64,000 nt of DNA from Butyrivibrio sp. MB2005 (lineage in GTDB: Bacteria > Bacillota > Clostridia > Lachnospirales > Lachnospiraceae), in the NCBI RefSeq assembly GCF_000424285.1, contig NZ_AUJP01000004.1:186001-250000 (forward strand), written 5' to 3'. A program made the translations under genes and the position numbers. This document shows positions 18,452-26,942 of the stretch, piece after piece. The stretch's first letter is position 1. Every line of letters starts with the position of its first letter. The notes beneath the pieces were generated by a model that ran no database searches, was not told the DNA's origin, and saw only the letters and a program-made list of their open reading frames with translations.

Positions 18452-19216
18452 ATGTTCAATGATATTCATATCGGTCCGCTTACATTCCACATGTACGGGC
18501 TGATGATAGCTGTAGGTTTTTTAAGCGCACTTATGATAGTGCTAAGGAGAGGAAAAAAGCGGGGACTTTCAGAAGATACTATTTATGGAATTTTCTATTG
18601 TGCTATTATTGGAGGCCTGCTTGGATGCAGGCTTCTATTTTATATAGTAGAAATACCGCAGATAATGAAAGATCCTTCAATTTTATGGGATTTTAAAAAC
18701 GGATATGTTGTGTATGGCGGAATTATCGGCGGAATACTCACCAGTATGCTATATGTTAAGCTGAAAAGGAAAGAAAAGTATTTTCCGTATTTTGATATGG
18801 TAATGCCTGCTGTGGCAATAGCACAGGGCTTTGGCAGAATTGGATGCTTTTGCGCCGGCTGCTGTTATGGTGCTGAGACAGATTCCTGGTTCCACGTTGT
18901 TTTCACTCATTCTCAGTTTGCACCTAACAATGTGCCCCTAATTCCGACACAGTTAATGTCTTCTGCGGGAGATTTTTTGATCGGTTTCTTCCTTATATAT
19001 TATTCAGGAAAAAATAAGGTGCCAGGAAGAAGTGCAGCAATGTATCTGATCCTCTATGGAATAGGAAGATTTTTGTTGGAGTTTTTCAGAGCAGATCACA
19101 GAGGAAGCCTTGGAGTGTTCTCTACTTCCCAGATTATTTCCTTTGGAATAGTTGCTATAGGTGCTCTGCTTTATATGGTAACAACCAGACATGGAGAAGA
19201 GGAAGCGCTTTTATGA
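18452..19216 (+). CDS. lgt: Prolipoprotein diacylglyceryl transferase
   Basis: 254 residues with seven membrane segments. It attaches diacylglycerol to the lipobox Cys of prolipoproteins at the membrane; several predicted lipoproteins in this window would be its substrates. Seen: the N-terminal IGPLTFHMYGLMIAVGFLSA with the conserved HxYG, and the signature GRIGCFCAGCCYG, a Cys-rich variant of the usual GRIGNFINGE that I recall from clostridial Lgt proteins. The last helix has YGIGRFLLEFFRADHRG. The ATG follows AAATGGGGATTT. Confidence 0.93.
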   Translation: MFNDIHIGPLTFHMYGLMIAVGFLSALMIVLRRGKKRGLSEDTIYGIFYCAIIGGLLGCRLLFYIVEIPQIMKDPSILWDFKNGYVVYGGIIGGILTSMLYVKLKRKEKYFPYFDMVMPAVAIAQGFGRIGCFCAGCCYGAETDSWFHVVFTHSQFAPNNVPLIPTQLMSSAGDFLIGFFLIYYSGKNKVPGRSAAMYLILYGIGRFLLEFFRADHRGSLGVFSTSQIISFGIVAIGALLYMVTTRHGEEEALL

Positions 19217-19279
19217 TTCCTGTATGTGACAGGCTTTGAGATTTAGATGTGAAATGAAGAAAAGGGCGTTGCCCTTAGA

Positions 19280-19320
19280 ATAATAGACGGAGGCTTAAAT
19301 CCAGCCTCCGTCTATTGTTA
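19280..19320. terminator. Shared bidirectional terminator between lgt and SDR gene
   Basis: AATAGACGGAGGC and GCCTCCGTCTATT form a 13-bp stem around a 9-nt loop; the right arm is the last codons of the SDR gene (IDGGWI stop). The adjacent T/A runs are short. Confidence 0.6.
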
Positions 19321-20044
19321 TAATCTGACCTGTAAGATAGGTGGGCGACTTGGCAAGCTTAACTGCAAAGTCTGCCACTTCTTCCGGTTCGCATATTCTG
19401 TCCGCAGGAATGTCAGCTGCGATTTCAGAAATCTCTTCCTGCGATAAGTGGGATGAATTCATTTCCGTATTTACCATACCGCAGGCGATGGCGTTTACCG
19501 GGATACCACTAGGGGCAAGCTCTTTTGCAAGGCCCTTTGTAAAGGAATTGACACCGCCCTTTGATGCTGAGTAGGCTACCTCACAGGATGCACCTACATT
19601 ACCCCATACAGAAGAAATATTTATGATACGACCGTATCCGTTTCTAAGCATAAGTGGAACGGCTTTTTTACATGTATAGAAAAGAGAATCGAGATTTACT
19701 GCCATAAGCTCGTGCCATTCTTCTGCGGGCATATCGGTAAGGAGTCCGTAGTGAGCTATACCTGCATTATTAATAAGTATGCCTGGGATAAGACCTTCCT
19801 TTTCGATAGTCATGAATAATTCATTTACGGAGGCTTCATCACCAACGTTGCATTCAAAGGCTTTCGCCTTTATTTTATATTCGTTTTCGAGCTCTCTGGC
19901 GAAGTCTGTTAAAGCGCTTATATGGTTTTTGCAGCATAAAATCAGTGAGTAACCGTTTGTTGCAAATGCCTTTGCGATAGCTTTTCCGATTCCTCTTGAT
20001 GCTCCTGTTATCAAAACATAGGTTTTTACAGAATCTGTCTGCAT
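19295..20044 (-). CDS. SDR family oxidoreductase, FabG-like 3-oxoacyl-ACP reductase
   Basis: 249 residues, standard SDR length. NAD(P)-binding TGASRGIGKAIA at about residue 13, structural NNAGIAHYG, catalytic Ser in NISSVWG, and YSASKGG with the active Tyr and Lys. The C-terminal TGQIITIDGGWI is typical of FabG proteins. It stands alone on the minus strand outside any fatty-acid operon, so it may be a FabG paralogue reducing other ketoacyl or hydroxyacid substrates. Start ATG 20044, preceded by GGAGG at good spacing. Confidence 0.88.
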   Translation of the reverse strand: MQTDSVKTYVLITGASRGIGKAIAKAFATNGYSLILCCKNHISALTDFARELENEYKIKAKAFECNVGDEASVNELFMTIEKEGLIPGILINNAGIAHYGLLTDMPAEEWHELMAVNLDSLFYTCKKAVPLMLRNGYGRIINISSVWGNVGASCEVAYSASKGGVNSFTKGLAKELAPSGIPVNAIACGMVNTEMNSSHLSQEEISEIAADIPADRICEPEEVADFAVKLAKSPTYLTGQIITIDGGWI

Positions 20045-20190
20045 GTAGCCCTACCTCCAAAAAGTTCATAATTATTTTATTTATCATACCACAAAAAAAC
20101 TCTTTACATTTTATTGGGAAAGAAGTATATTGTTTATATCAAATTGTACACAATCTAATTTTAGATATATATTTCAAAGGAGGAAATAAT

Positions 20191-21123
20191 ATGCGTGATC
20201 TGATTATTATAGGTTCCGGCCCTGCAGGCTTATCTGCAGCTGTTTATGCAAAGAGAGCAGGACTTGATGTTCTTGTCATTGAGAAGGATCCTGTAAGCGG
20301 CGGACAGATACTTATTACTTATGAAGTAGATAATTACCTTGGACTTCCGGGTATTAACGGCTTTGATATGGGAATGAAGTTCCGTGAGCATGCTGATAAG
20401 CTTGGCGCAGAGTTCGCTGAGGGAACAGTTACTGCTATTGAGACTGTAGATCCCGGAAGTGATAGCAAAGCGCCTACATTCAAGGTAATTACAGATAATG
20501 GAGAGTACGAGACAAAAACCATAATCCTTGCAACTGGAGCTTCACACAATAAGCTTGGAATCAAGGGCGAGGAAGAGTTTACTGGTAAGGGCGTTTCCTA
20601 TTGCGCAACCTGTGACGGTGCATTTTTCAGAAATAAGGTAGCTGTTGTAAACGGCGGCGGTGATGTTGCCGTTGAGGATGCAATTTTCCTTGCAAGAGGC
20701 TGTAGCAAGGTTTACCTGGTTCACAGAAGAAATGAGCTTCGCGCTGCCAAGATCCTTCAGGATGAGCTTTTATCACTTCCTAATGTAGAGCTTGTATGGG
20801 ACAGCATCGTAGAAGAGGTCAAGGGCGATGCCAAGGTTTCTTCCATAACCGTTAAAAATGTTAAGACAGATGAAAAAAAAGAGATAGAAACAGATGCACT
20901 TTTCGTAGCAATTGGAATTCATCCCCTTACAGAGGCTTTTACAGGGCTTGCTGAAATGGATGAGACCGGATATATCATTGCAGGAGAGGATGGAGCCACA
21001 TCTACGCCCGGAATCTTTGTTGCAGGCGATTCCAGGAAAAAGAGACTTCGCCAAATTGTTACAGCAGTAGCTGATGGTGCAAATGCCGTTACCGCTGTTC
21101 AGGATTTTTTGGTAGGCAAGTGA
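20191..21123 (+). CDS. trxB: Thioredoxin reductase
   Basis: 310 residues from ATG 20191 (RBS AAAGGAGG). A longer frame from 19996 overlaps the SDR gene and lacks support. FAD-binding GSGPAGLSAAVYAKRAGL at the N-terminus, the redox CATC in YCATCDGAFF (about residue 133), NAD(P)H-binding GGGDVAVEDA, and the late FAD motif GIFVAGDSRKKRLRQIVTAV. It transfers electrons to thioredoxin in the cytoplasm. No trxA is adjacent. A terminator follows. Confidence 0.94.
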   Translation: MRDLIIIGSGPAGLSAAVYAKRAGLDVLVIEKDPVSGGQILITYEVDNYLGLPGINGFDMGMKFREHADKLGAEFAEGTVTAIETVDPGSDSKAPTFKVITDNGEYETKTIILATGASHNKLGIKGEEEFTGKGVSYCATCDGAFFRNKVAVVNGGGDVAVEDAIFLARGCSKVYLVHRRNELRAAKILQDELLSLPNVELVWDSIVEEVKGDAKVSSITVKNVKTDEKKEIETDALFVAIGIHPLTEAFTGLAEMDETGYIIAGEDGATSTPGIFVAGDSRKKRLRQIVTAVADGANAVTAVQDFLVGK

Positions 21124-21174
21124 TTTCATAGATAAAATTATTCGAAAAAAAGAATAAGGAAACTGTTAAAAAAT

Positions 21175-21205
21175 AGCCAGTGTCCGCAAAAACACTGGCT
21201 TTTAA
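21175..21205 (+). terminator. Terminator after trxB
   Basis: AGCCAGTGT and ACACTGGCT pair (9 bp, 8-nt loop), followed by TTTTAA. Confidence 0.8.
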
Positions 21206-21283
21206 TATGATGTAATAGAATGTACAATTATGAAAAATATGATGTTTATGCGGTGTAAATTTACCGCCAAAAGCCCCGAAAGG

Positions 21284-21312
21284 TTGACAAGATTTAATTA
21301 AAGGGGTATATT
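21284..21312 (+). promoter_or_regulatory. Sigma-A promoter of the NlpC/P60 gene
   Basis: TTGACA (21284-21289), exactly 17 nt, TATATT (21307-21312), 44 bp before the start codon. Confidence 0.75.
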
Positions 21313-21356
21313 GTAAAAGATGTAACAAAATCGTAACAATTATTTGGAGGTCCATT

Positions 21357-22661
21357 TTGCGAAAGACTAGAATGCAGCTTGTGGCAATGGGGGTTGCTGC
21401 TGCTTTAACAGTTGGAGGAACTGGAATAAATGCATCTGCTTCATCCTCAAAGGTAACAAGCGTATTACCTTCAGCAGGAATCAGCTATGCGCTTCAGACT
21501 CAGGATTCTGTTTCACTTTCTAATTTACAGGGTGATTCTGACAGCACTGATGTAGCTGAGAATGACAATGCAGACATTACAGAGACTACACCACTTGCAT
21601 CTACACTTCAGGAGAATATCCTTAATGATATTCAGAAGGCTACAGGTGCAAACATTTCAATAGCAGATTATGATGAAGCCAACGAAGAGAAGCTTCAGGC
21701 TATGACTGATGAGGAGAAAGAGGAAGAGCGTTTTAAGACTCTTGTTATCGCTCAGGTTAATGATTATGTAAATGTAAGAGATAACCCGAGTGAAGAGGAT
21801 GGCGAGGTCATCGGTAAGCTTTATGACGATTCTGTTGGTACTCTCATTGAAGAGACTGACGGATGGTACAAAATCAAATCTGGTTCAGTAGAAGGTTATG
21901 TAAAGGGCGAGTATTGCGTAACCGGTGAAGATGCAGTAGAGCTTGCCAAGGAAGTTGGTAAGAGAATTGCTACTGTAAATACCACAACACTTAAAGTAAG
22001 AAGTGGCCCAAGCACAGATGATGAAGTGCTAGGTCTCGTACCTATCGAAGATGAACTTGTCGTAACCGAAGAATTAGATGAATGGGTTAAGGTAAGTATC
22101 GAAGAAGGTGAAGGATACGTATCAAGAGAATTCGTAGATCTTTCTACAGAGTTCGTTGAAGCAGAGTCCAAGGCAGAAGAGGAAGCTCGTCTTAAGAAGG
22201 AAGAGGAGGCTCGTCTCGCAGCTCTTGCTCAGGCTAAGAAGGGTACAAAGAATTCATCTGATAAATCAGGTTCCAAGAGCTACAATTCAGCAGGAAGCTA
22301 TACTACACAGTCAAGTTCCATCGGTTCTGCTGTTGCATCCTTTGCAACTCAGTTCGTTGGTAACCCTTATGTATATGGTGGCTCCAGTCTTACAAACGGA
22401 ACAGATTGTTCAGGTTTCGTAATGAGTGTATATGCTAACTTCGGTGTTAGCCTTCCTCACTCAAGCGGTGCTGACAGAAGCGTTGGTGCAGCAGTTGACG
22501 GTCTTGCAAATGCACAGCCCGGTGATATCGTATGTTACTCAGGTCACGTTGGTATCTACATCGGTGGCGGACAGATCGTACATGCTTCAACAGCTAAGAC
22601 AGGTATTAAGATTTCAGATGCAAGCTACAGACAGGTACTTGCAGTTCGAAGGATCTTCTAA
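21357..22661 (+). CDS. Secreted peptidoglycan endopeptidase: two SH3b domains plus NlpC/P60
   Basis: 434 residues, TTG start behind TTGGAGG. Signal peptide to about residue 29 (GGTGINASA). SH3b domain 1 at about 138-190 (YVNVRDNPSEEDGEVIGKLY), domain 2 at about 205-260 (TLKVRSGPSTDDEVLGLVP), a charged Glu/Lys/Ala helix, a Ser-rich linker, then NlpC/P60 from about 325 with catalytic Cys in TNGTDCSGFV, His in GHVGIYIGGG and a third polar residue in IVHAST. Such enzymes cut the stem peptide between D-iGlu and diamino acid and act in cell separation or wall remodelling. Confidence 0.93.
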   Translation: MRKTRMQLVAMGVAAALTVGGTGINASASSSKVTSVLPSAGISYALQTQDSVSLSNLQGDSDSTDVAENDNADITETTPLASTLQENILNDIQKATGANISIADYDEANEEKLQAMTDEEKEEERFKTLVIAQVNDYVNVRDNPSEEDGEVIGKLYDDSVGTLIEETDGWYKIKSGSVEGYVKGEYCVTGEDAVELAKEVGKRIATVNTTTLKVRSGPSTDDEVLGLVPIEDELVVTEELDEWVKVSIEEGEGYVSREFVDLSTEFVEAESKAEEEARLKKEEEARLAALAQAKKGTKNSSDKSGSKSYNSAGSYTTQSSSIGSAVASFATQFVGNPYVYGGSSLTNGTDCSGFVMSVYANFGVSLPHSSGADRSVGAAVDGLANAQPGDIVCYSGHVGIYIGGGQIVHASTAKTGIKISDASYRQVLAVRRIF

Positions 22662-22668
22662 TAAGAAT

Positions 22669-22702
22669 AAAAAATCGGAAAGCGTAAGCTTTCCGATTTT
22701 TT
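22669..22702 (+). terminator. Terminator after NlpC/P60 gene
   Basis: AAAATCGGAAAGC pairs with GCTTTCCGATTTT (13 bp, GTAA tetraloop), flanked by A and T runs, so it may work both ways. Confidence 0.9.
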
Positions 22703-22751
22703 ATATTCTTGTAATGAAGTTCCGCTCTCGCATTCGCTCGACGGAACAACG

Positions 22752-22792
22752 CTGAAACACTAAATTCGCAATAACCTCATTAAGTGTTTCAG
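22752..22792 (-). terminator. Probable terminator of hpf (minus strand)
   Basis: CTGAAACACT and AGTGTTTCAG form a 10-bp stem directly after the hpf stop codon; the T tract on the minus strand is weak. Confidence 0.5.
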
Positions 22793-22795
22793 GTT

Positions 22796-23326
22796 TTATT
22801 CTTCCGGCTCAATCAAACCGTAGGTATTACCCTTTCTCTTATAAACTACATTCGGCTGATCTGTATCAGCGTTGATGAATACGAAGAAGTTGTGTCCGAG
22901 AAGCTCCATCTGAATGGCAGCGTCTTCAACATACATCGGCTTGAGGTCAAACTTCTTATAACGCTCGATTCTGATCTCTTCATCATCATCAAGTTCATTC
23001 TCAATGTACTCTTTTTTGAAGTTGCTGATCTCAGTCTGGTGTTTGTCAACAAGCTTGCTTCTGTACTTCTTGAGCTGACGTTCTATGATCTCCTCAACGA
23101 GATCGATAGATACATACATGTCACTGCTTACCTGCTCAGATCTGATAATCTTACCTTTAACGGGAATGGTCACCTCTATTTTGTGGCGATCCTTATCAGC
23201 TGTAAGAGTTACGTTGACATTAGTCTCCGGAGTAAAATACTTCTCGAGCTTGCCGATCTTTTCTTCTACTGCGGATTTAAGTCCGGGTGTTACATCAATG
23301 TTTTTTCCAATAATCGTAAAATTCAT
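22796..23326 (-). CDS. hpf: Ribosome hibernation promoting factor, long form
   Basis: 176 residues from ATG 23326 (upstream GGGGATGATTG). N-terminal S30AE domain, MNFTIIGKNIDVTPGLKSAV with YFTPETNVNVTLTADKDRHK, binds the decoding centre; the C-terminal domain (KPMYVEDAAIQMELLGHNFF, FVFINADT, YKRKGNTYGLIEPEE) dimerises so that two 70S ribosomes pair as inactive 100S. This two-domain length is the standard form in Firmicutes. Usually induced in stationary phase. It faces the butyrate operon across a 480-bp gap. Confidence 0.95.
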   Translation of the reverse strand: MNFTIIGKNIDVTPGLKSAVEEKIGKLEKYFTPETNVNVTLTADKDRHKIEVTIPVKGKIIRSEQVSSDMYVSIDLVEEIIERQLKKYRSKLVDKHQTEISNFKKEYIENELDDDEEIRIERYKKFDLKPMYVEDAAIQMELLGHNFFVFINADTDQPNVVYKRKGNTYGLIEPEE

Positions 23327-23495
23327 GCAATCATCCCCTTTTCCCATATATTTTTATAAACAAATTATATCATTTTCTGACAGATTAAATCAAACATAAG
23401 AGATAAGTTTAGAAATCTTTCATAGATATCACTGTTTTCGTGCAAAATAGACAAAAAATATGTTCTGTTTTTGAGACAAGAAAACAAGTGTATTT

Positions 23496-23575
23496 GGTGG
23501 ATAATTGTGGGTAATGTGGATAACTTCGTGTATAAGTCGTAAAATAGGCATTTATAATTTTAAGATTGTGGATAA
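23496..23575 (+). promoter_or_regulatory. Cluster of DnaA-box-like 9-mers
   Basis: Two perfect TGTGGATAA boxes (23515-23523, 23567-23575) plus one-mismatch copies GGTGGATAA (23496-23504) and TGTGGGTAA (23506-23514), and a weaker CGTGTATAA (23527-23535). Three lie almost back to back and all point the same way. DnaA binds TTATCCACA, the reverse complement. Confidence 0.65.
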
Positions 23576-23694
23576 CTTTTAAAAAATCTCTTTATAAAAT
23601 ATTAATTTTTTATGTTGACTTTTCAATTTATGTGCATCTGTGACAGCTTTATGAAAATTTAATAAAAAAATAGTATATTATCTGTGCCTTTTTC

Positions 23695-23724
23695 TTGCGC
23701 AGAAAAAAGCCAACATGCTATAAT
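23695..23724 (+). promoter_or_regulatory. Probable thl promoter
   Basis: TTGCGC (23695-23700), 18 nt, TATAAT (23719-23724). A second TATAAT at 23762-23767 lacks a well-spaced -35. Confidence 0.5.
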
Positions 23725-23807
23725 ATATTCGTTGTGACAAAAAAATAACAAGCAACAAAACTATAATAAAATAGCGGACTTAAAGTCCCGAAACGGAGGT
23801 ATCATCT

Positions 23808-24983
23808 ATGGCACAAAAGGTAGTTTTAGCAGGTGCTTGCAGAACTGCAATCGGTAAGATGGGCGGCGCTCTTTCAAACACACCGGCAGCAGATCTTGGT
23901 TCAATTGTTATCAAGGAAGCTCTTAACAGAGCAGGAGTTAAACCGGAGCAGGTTGACGAGGTTCTTATGGGATGTGTTATCCAGGCTGGTCTTGGACAGA
24001 ACGTAGCTCGTCAGGCTTCTATCAAAGCAGGTCTTCCTGTTGAGGTACCGGCTGTTACTATCAACGTTGTTTGCGGTTCAGGTCTTAACTGCGTAAACAT
24101 GGCTGCTGAGAAGATTTTATCTGGTAGTGCTGACATCGTAGTTGCAGGTGGTATGGAGAACATGTCAATGGCTCCTTTCGCACTTGACAAGGCACGTTTC
24201 GGTTATCGTATGAATAATGGTGTATTAAAGGATTGTATGGTAAACGATGCTCTTTGGGATGCATTCAACGATTACCACATGATCAAGACTGCTGATAACG
24301 TAGCAGAGCAGTGGAAGCTCACAAGAGAAGAGCTTGATGAGTTTGCACTTAAGAGCCAGCAGAAGACTGAGGCAGCTCAGAAGGCAGGCAAGTTCAAGGA
24401 TGAGATCGTTCCCGTTCCTGTAAAGGTTAAGAAGGAAACAGTTATGTTTGATACAGACGAGGGTCCTCGTCCCGGTTCTACAATGGAAGGTCTTGCAAAG
24501 CTTCGTCCTATCAACGCTGACGGCGTAACAACAGCTGGTAACGCATCAGGTATCAATGACGGTGCTGCAGCTATCGTTGTTATGAGCGAAGAGAAGGCTA
24601 AGGAGCTCGGCGTTACACCTATGGCTACATGGGTATGCGGTGCTCTTGGCGGTGTTGATCCTTCTATCATGGGTGTTGGCCCTGTTGCAGCTACAAAGAA
24701 GGTTCTTGATCGTACAGGCCTCAAGATTGAGGATTTCGATATCTACGAAGCAAACGAAGCTTTCGCAGCTCAGTCAGTAGCTGTTGGTAAGGATCTTGGC
24801 TTCGATCTTTCAAAACTTAATGTAAACGGTGGTGCAATCGCACTTGGACACCCTGTAGGAGCTTCAGGATGCCGTATTCTTGTTACACTGCTTCACGAGA
24901 TGCAGAGATCTGACAAGAAGCGTGGTCTTGCTACTCTTTGCATCGGTGGCGGTATGGGTTGTGCAACTATCGTTGAGAGGTAA
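23808..24983 (+). CDS. thl: Acetyl-CoA acetyltransferase (thiolase)
   Basis: 391 residues. First step of butyrate formation: two acetyl-CoA give acetoacetyl-CoA and CoA. Acyl-accepting Cys89 in NVVCGSGLN, the late His in [14 protein letters not shown] and the second Cys in CIGGGMGC are all present; length fits biosynthetic thiolases. It opens the operon thl-crt-hbd-bcd-etfB-etfA in the order known for Butyrivibrio. Strong AACGGAGGTATC ribosome binding site and highly regular codon use suggest high expression. Confidence 0.97.
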   Translation: MAQKVVLAGACRTAIGKMGGALSNTPAADLGSIVIKEALNRAGVKPEQVDEVLMGCVIQAGLGQNVARQASIKAGLPVEVPAVTINVVCGSGLNCVNMAAEKILSGSADIVVAGGMENMSMAPFALDKARFGYRMNNGVLKDCMVNDALWDAFNDYHMIKTADNVAEQWKLTREELDEFALKSQQKTEAAQKAGKFKDEIVPVPVKVKKETVMFDTDEGPRPGSTMEGLAKLRPINADGVTTAGNASGINDGAAAIVVMSEEKAKELGVTPMATWVCGALGGVDPSIMGVGPVAATKKVLDRTGLKIEDFDIYEANEAFAAQSVAVGKDLGFDLSKLNVNGGAIALGHPVGASGCRILVTLLHEMQRSDKKRGLATLCIGGGMGCATIVER

Positions 24984-25034
24984 GCATTTGACTTGGGCTT
25001 GAGTCCGAGTACAGAACTACCAATTAAATAAATT

Positions 25035-25065
25035 AAGCGCTGTGAGGGATTTTCTCACAGCGCTT
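25035..25065 (+). repeat. Intercistronic hairpin between thl and crt
   Basis: AAGCGCTGTGAG and CTCACAGCGCTT form a perfect 12-bp stem with a 7-nt loop but no T run, so it is more likely an RNA-stability or processing element than a full terminator. Confidence 0.7.
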
Positions 25066-25093
25066 ATTACACGTAAAAAAGGAGGAAAAGAAA

Positions 25094-25888
25094 ATGGGAT
25101 TTGTTAATGTTGAAGTAAAGGATAAGATCGCTGTCCTTACAATCAACCGTCCTGAAGCACTCAATGCTCTTAACAGCGCAGTACTTGATGACCTCAACGC
25201 TGCTCTTGATAGCATTGATGTTAACACAGTAAGAGCTCTTGTTCTTACAGGTGCAGGAGAGAAGTCTTTTGTAGCAGGTGCTGACATCGGAGAGATGAGT
25301 ACCCTTACAAAGGCAGAAGGCGAAGCTTTCGGTAAGAAGGGTAATGATGTTTTCAGAAAGCTGGAGACATTCCCTATTCCTACGATCGCAGCCGTAAACG
25401 GATTCGCTCTTGGCGGCGGATGTGAGATTTCTATGAGCTGTGATATCCGTATTTGTTCAGACAATGCTATGTTTGGTCAGCCTGAGGTTGGTCTTGGTAT
25501 CACACCCGGATTCGGTGGCACACAGAGACTTGCTCGTCTCGTAGGCGCTGGAATGGCTAAGCAGCTTATCTATACAGCACGTAACATCAAGGCTGACGAA
25601 GCTTTCAGAATCGGTCTTGTAAATGCGGTTTATACTCAGGAAGAGCTTCTTCCTGCAGCTGAGAAGATGGCAAACACAATCGCAGCTAATGCTCCTATCG
25701 CAGTTCGTGCATGCAAGAAGGCTATAAATGAAGGACTTCAGCTTGATATCGATAAGGCTATCGAGCTTGAGGAGAAGATCTTCGGCGATTGCTTCGAGAC
25801 AGAAGATCAGCGTGAAGGTATGGCTAACTTCCTTCGCAAGAAAGATGATCCTAAGAAGGTTAAAGTAGTAGACTTTAAGAATGCATAA
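25094..25888 (+). CDS. crt: 3-hydroxybutyryl-CoA dehydratase (crotonase)
   Basis: 264 residues, enoyl-CoA hydratase fold. It removes water from 3-hydroxybutyryl-CoA to give crotonyl-CoA. Oxyanion-hole segments AGADIGEMS and GFALGGGCEISMSCDIRI, and the catalytic Glu regions around GQPEVGLGITPGFGGTQRL, are intact. Third enzymatic step but second gene in the operon, as in other clostridial clusters. RBS AAAGGAGGAAAAG. Confidence 0.96.
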   Translation: MGFVNVEVKDKIAVLTINRPEALNALNSAVLDDLNAALDSIDVNTVRALVLTGAGEKSFVAGADIGEMSTLTKAEGEAFGKKGNDVFRKLETFPIPTIAAVNGFALGGGCEISMSCDIRICSDNAMFGQPEVGLGITPGFGGTQRLARLVGAGMAKQLIYTARNIKADEAFRIGLVNAVYTQEELLPAAEKMANTIAANAPIAVRACKKAINEGLQLDIDKAIELEEKIFGDCFETEDQREGMANFLRKKDDPKKVKVVDFKNA

Positions 25889-25946
25889 TGCATGATCATC
25901 ATTCGAAGATTAAGATTAGATAAATAAAGATTAGGAGGATATATAA

Positions 25947-26822
25947 ATGAAGGTAGCAGTAATTGGCGCAGGTACAATGGGCGCAGGCATTGCGCAGACA
26001 TTTGCACAGGCAGACACAGTAGACAAGGTTTATCTGTGTGACATTAAGACAGAGTTCGCAGAAGGCGGCTTTGCAAAGATCAAGAAGAGCATCGACAAGA
26101 TGGTTACAAAGGGAAAGATCGATCAGGCAAAGGCTGACGCTATTCTCGGCAAGATCACAACAGGTCTTAACGATATCTGCTCAGATGCTGATCTCGTAGT
26201 TGAGGCAGCTCTTGAGGTTATGGATATCAAGAAGAACCTTTTCAAAGAGCTTGAAGAGAACATCGTAAAGAATCCTGATTGCATCTTTGCATCTAACACA
26301 TCATCTCTTTCAATCACAGAGATCGGTGCAGGACTTCCTAAGCCGGTTATCGGCATGCATTTCTTCAATCCCGCTCCTGTTATGAAGCTGGTTGAGGTTA
26401 TCCAGGGTGCAAACACACCTGAGGCTGATGTTGAGAAGATCAAGAAAATCTCTGAAGACCTTGGAAAAACTCCCGTACAGGTTAACGAGGCAGCTGGTTT
26501 CGTTGTAAATCGTATCCTTGTTCCTATGATCAACGAAGGTATCTTCGTATATTCAGAAGGCGTTTCAGATATCCAGGGTGTAGACACAGCTATGAAGCTT
26601 GGCTGCAACCATCCTATGGGACCCCTTGAACTCGGTGACTACATCGGACTTGATATCGTTCTTGCAATCATGGACGTTCTTTACAAGGAGACAGGCGATT
26701 CCAAGTATCGTGCTTGCCCTCTTCTTCGTAAGATGGTTCGTGGTAAGAAGCTTGGTGTTAAGACTGGTATCGGTTTCTACGATTACAGCGACGGTGGCAA
26801 GGTACCCACTGACAAGAAATAA
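25947..26822 (+). CDS. hbd: 3-hydroxybutyryl-CoA dehydrogenase
   Basis: 291 residues. It reduces acetoacetyl-CoA to 3-hydroxybutyryl-CoA using NAD(P)H. Rossmann motif [15 protein letters not shown] at residues 7-21, catalytic His in [16 protein letters not shown], substrate Ser/Asn in SNTSSLSI and [15 protein letters not shown], and the C-terminal dimer domain [29 protein letters not shown], 58 bp after crt. Confidence 0.97.
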   Translation: MKVAVIGAGTMGAGIAQTFAQADTVDKVYLCDIKTEFAEGGFAKIKKSIDKMVTKGKIDQAKADAILGKITTGLNDICSDADLVVEAALEVMDIKKNLFKELEENIVKNPDCIFASNTSSLSITEIGAGLPKPVIGMHFFNPAPVMKLVEVIQGANTPEADVEKIKKISEDLGKTPVQVNEAAGFVVNRILVPMINEGIFVYSEGVSDIQGVDTAMKLGCNHPMGPLELGDYIGLDIVLAIMDVLYKETGDSKYRACPLLRKMVRGKKLGVKTGIGFYDYSDGGKVPTDKK

Positions 26823-26865
26823 TACGCTTACTTATTCCTATTAAGGAATTAAATCGCCTGATAAA

Positions 26866-26913
26866 GCCTTCTCTCAGAGGGAGAAGGTGTCAGCGAAGCT
26901 GACGGATGAGGGC
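26866..26913. repeat. REP-like double-hairpin repeat between hbd and bcd
   Basis: CCTTCTC...GAGAAGG and GTCAGCGAAGCTGAC form two adjacent hairpins, ending GGATGAGGGC. I recall near-identical elements scattered through many Firmicutes genomes. It may modulate hbd/bcd mRNA; only one copy is seen in this window. Confidence 0.65.
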
Positions 26914-26942
26914 ATTAAGAATACGAATGGAGGATTTTTTTC

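Larger units (their letters stand above)
23348..23807. promoter_or_regulatory. Long A/T-rich divergent region between hpf and thl
   Basis: 460 bp without a gene. It carries a cluster of DnaA-box-like sites (23496-23575), an A/T-rich stretch (23576-23690) and a probable thl promoter. The T/A-rich stretch next to clustered DnaA boxes resembles the anatomy of a replication-control site. Confidence 0.6.

Noticed and set aside
22784..23359. 191-codon plus-strand frame opposite hpf
   Set aside because: hpf has all family motifs and a ribosome binding site; the antisense frame has neither.
23348..23807. Chromosomal origin oriC
   Set aside because: DnaA boxes are present, but dnaA, dnaN, recF, gyrB or rpmH are absent nearby; kept only as a DnaA-box cluster.
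25035..25065. Full terminator between thl and crt
   Set aside because: No T run after the stem, and the operon order is conserved; treated as an intercistronic hairpin.
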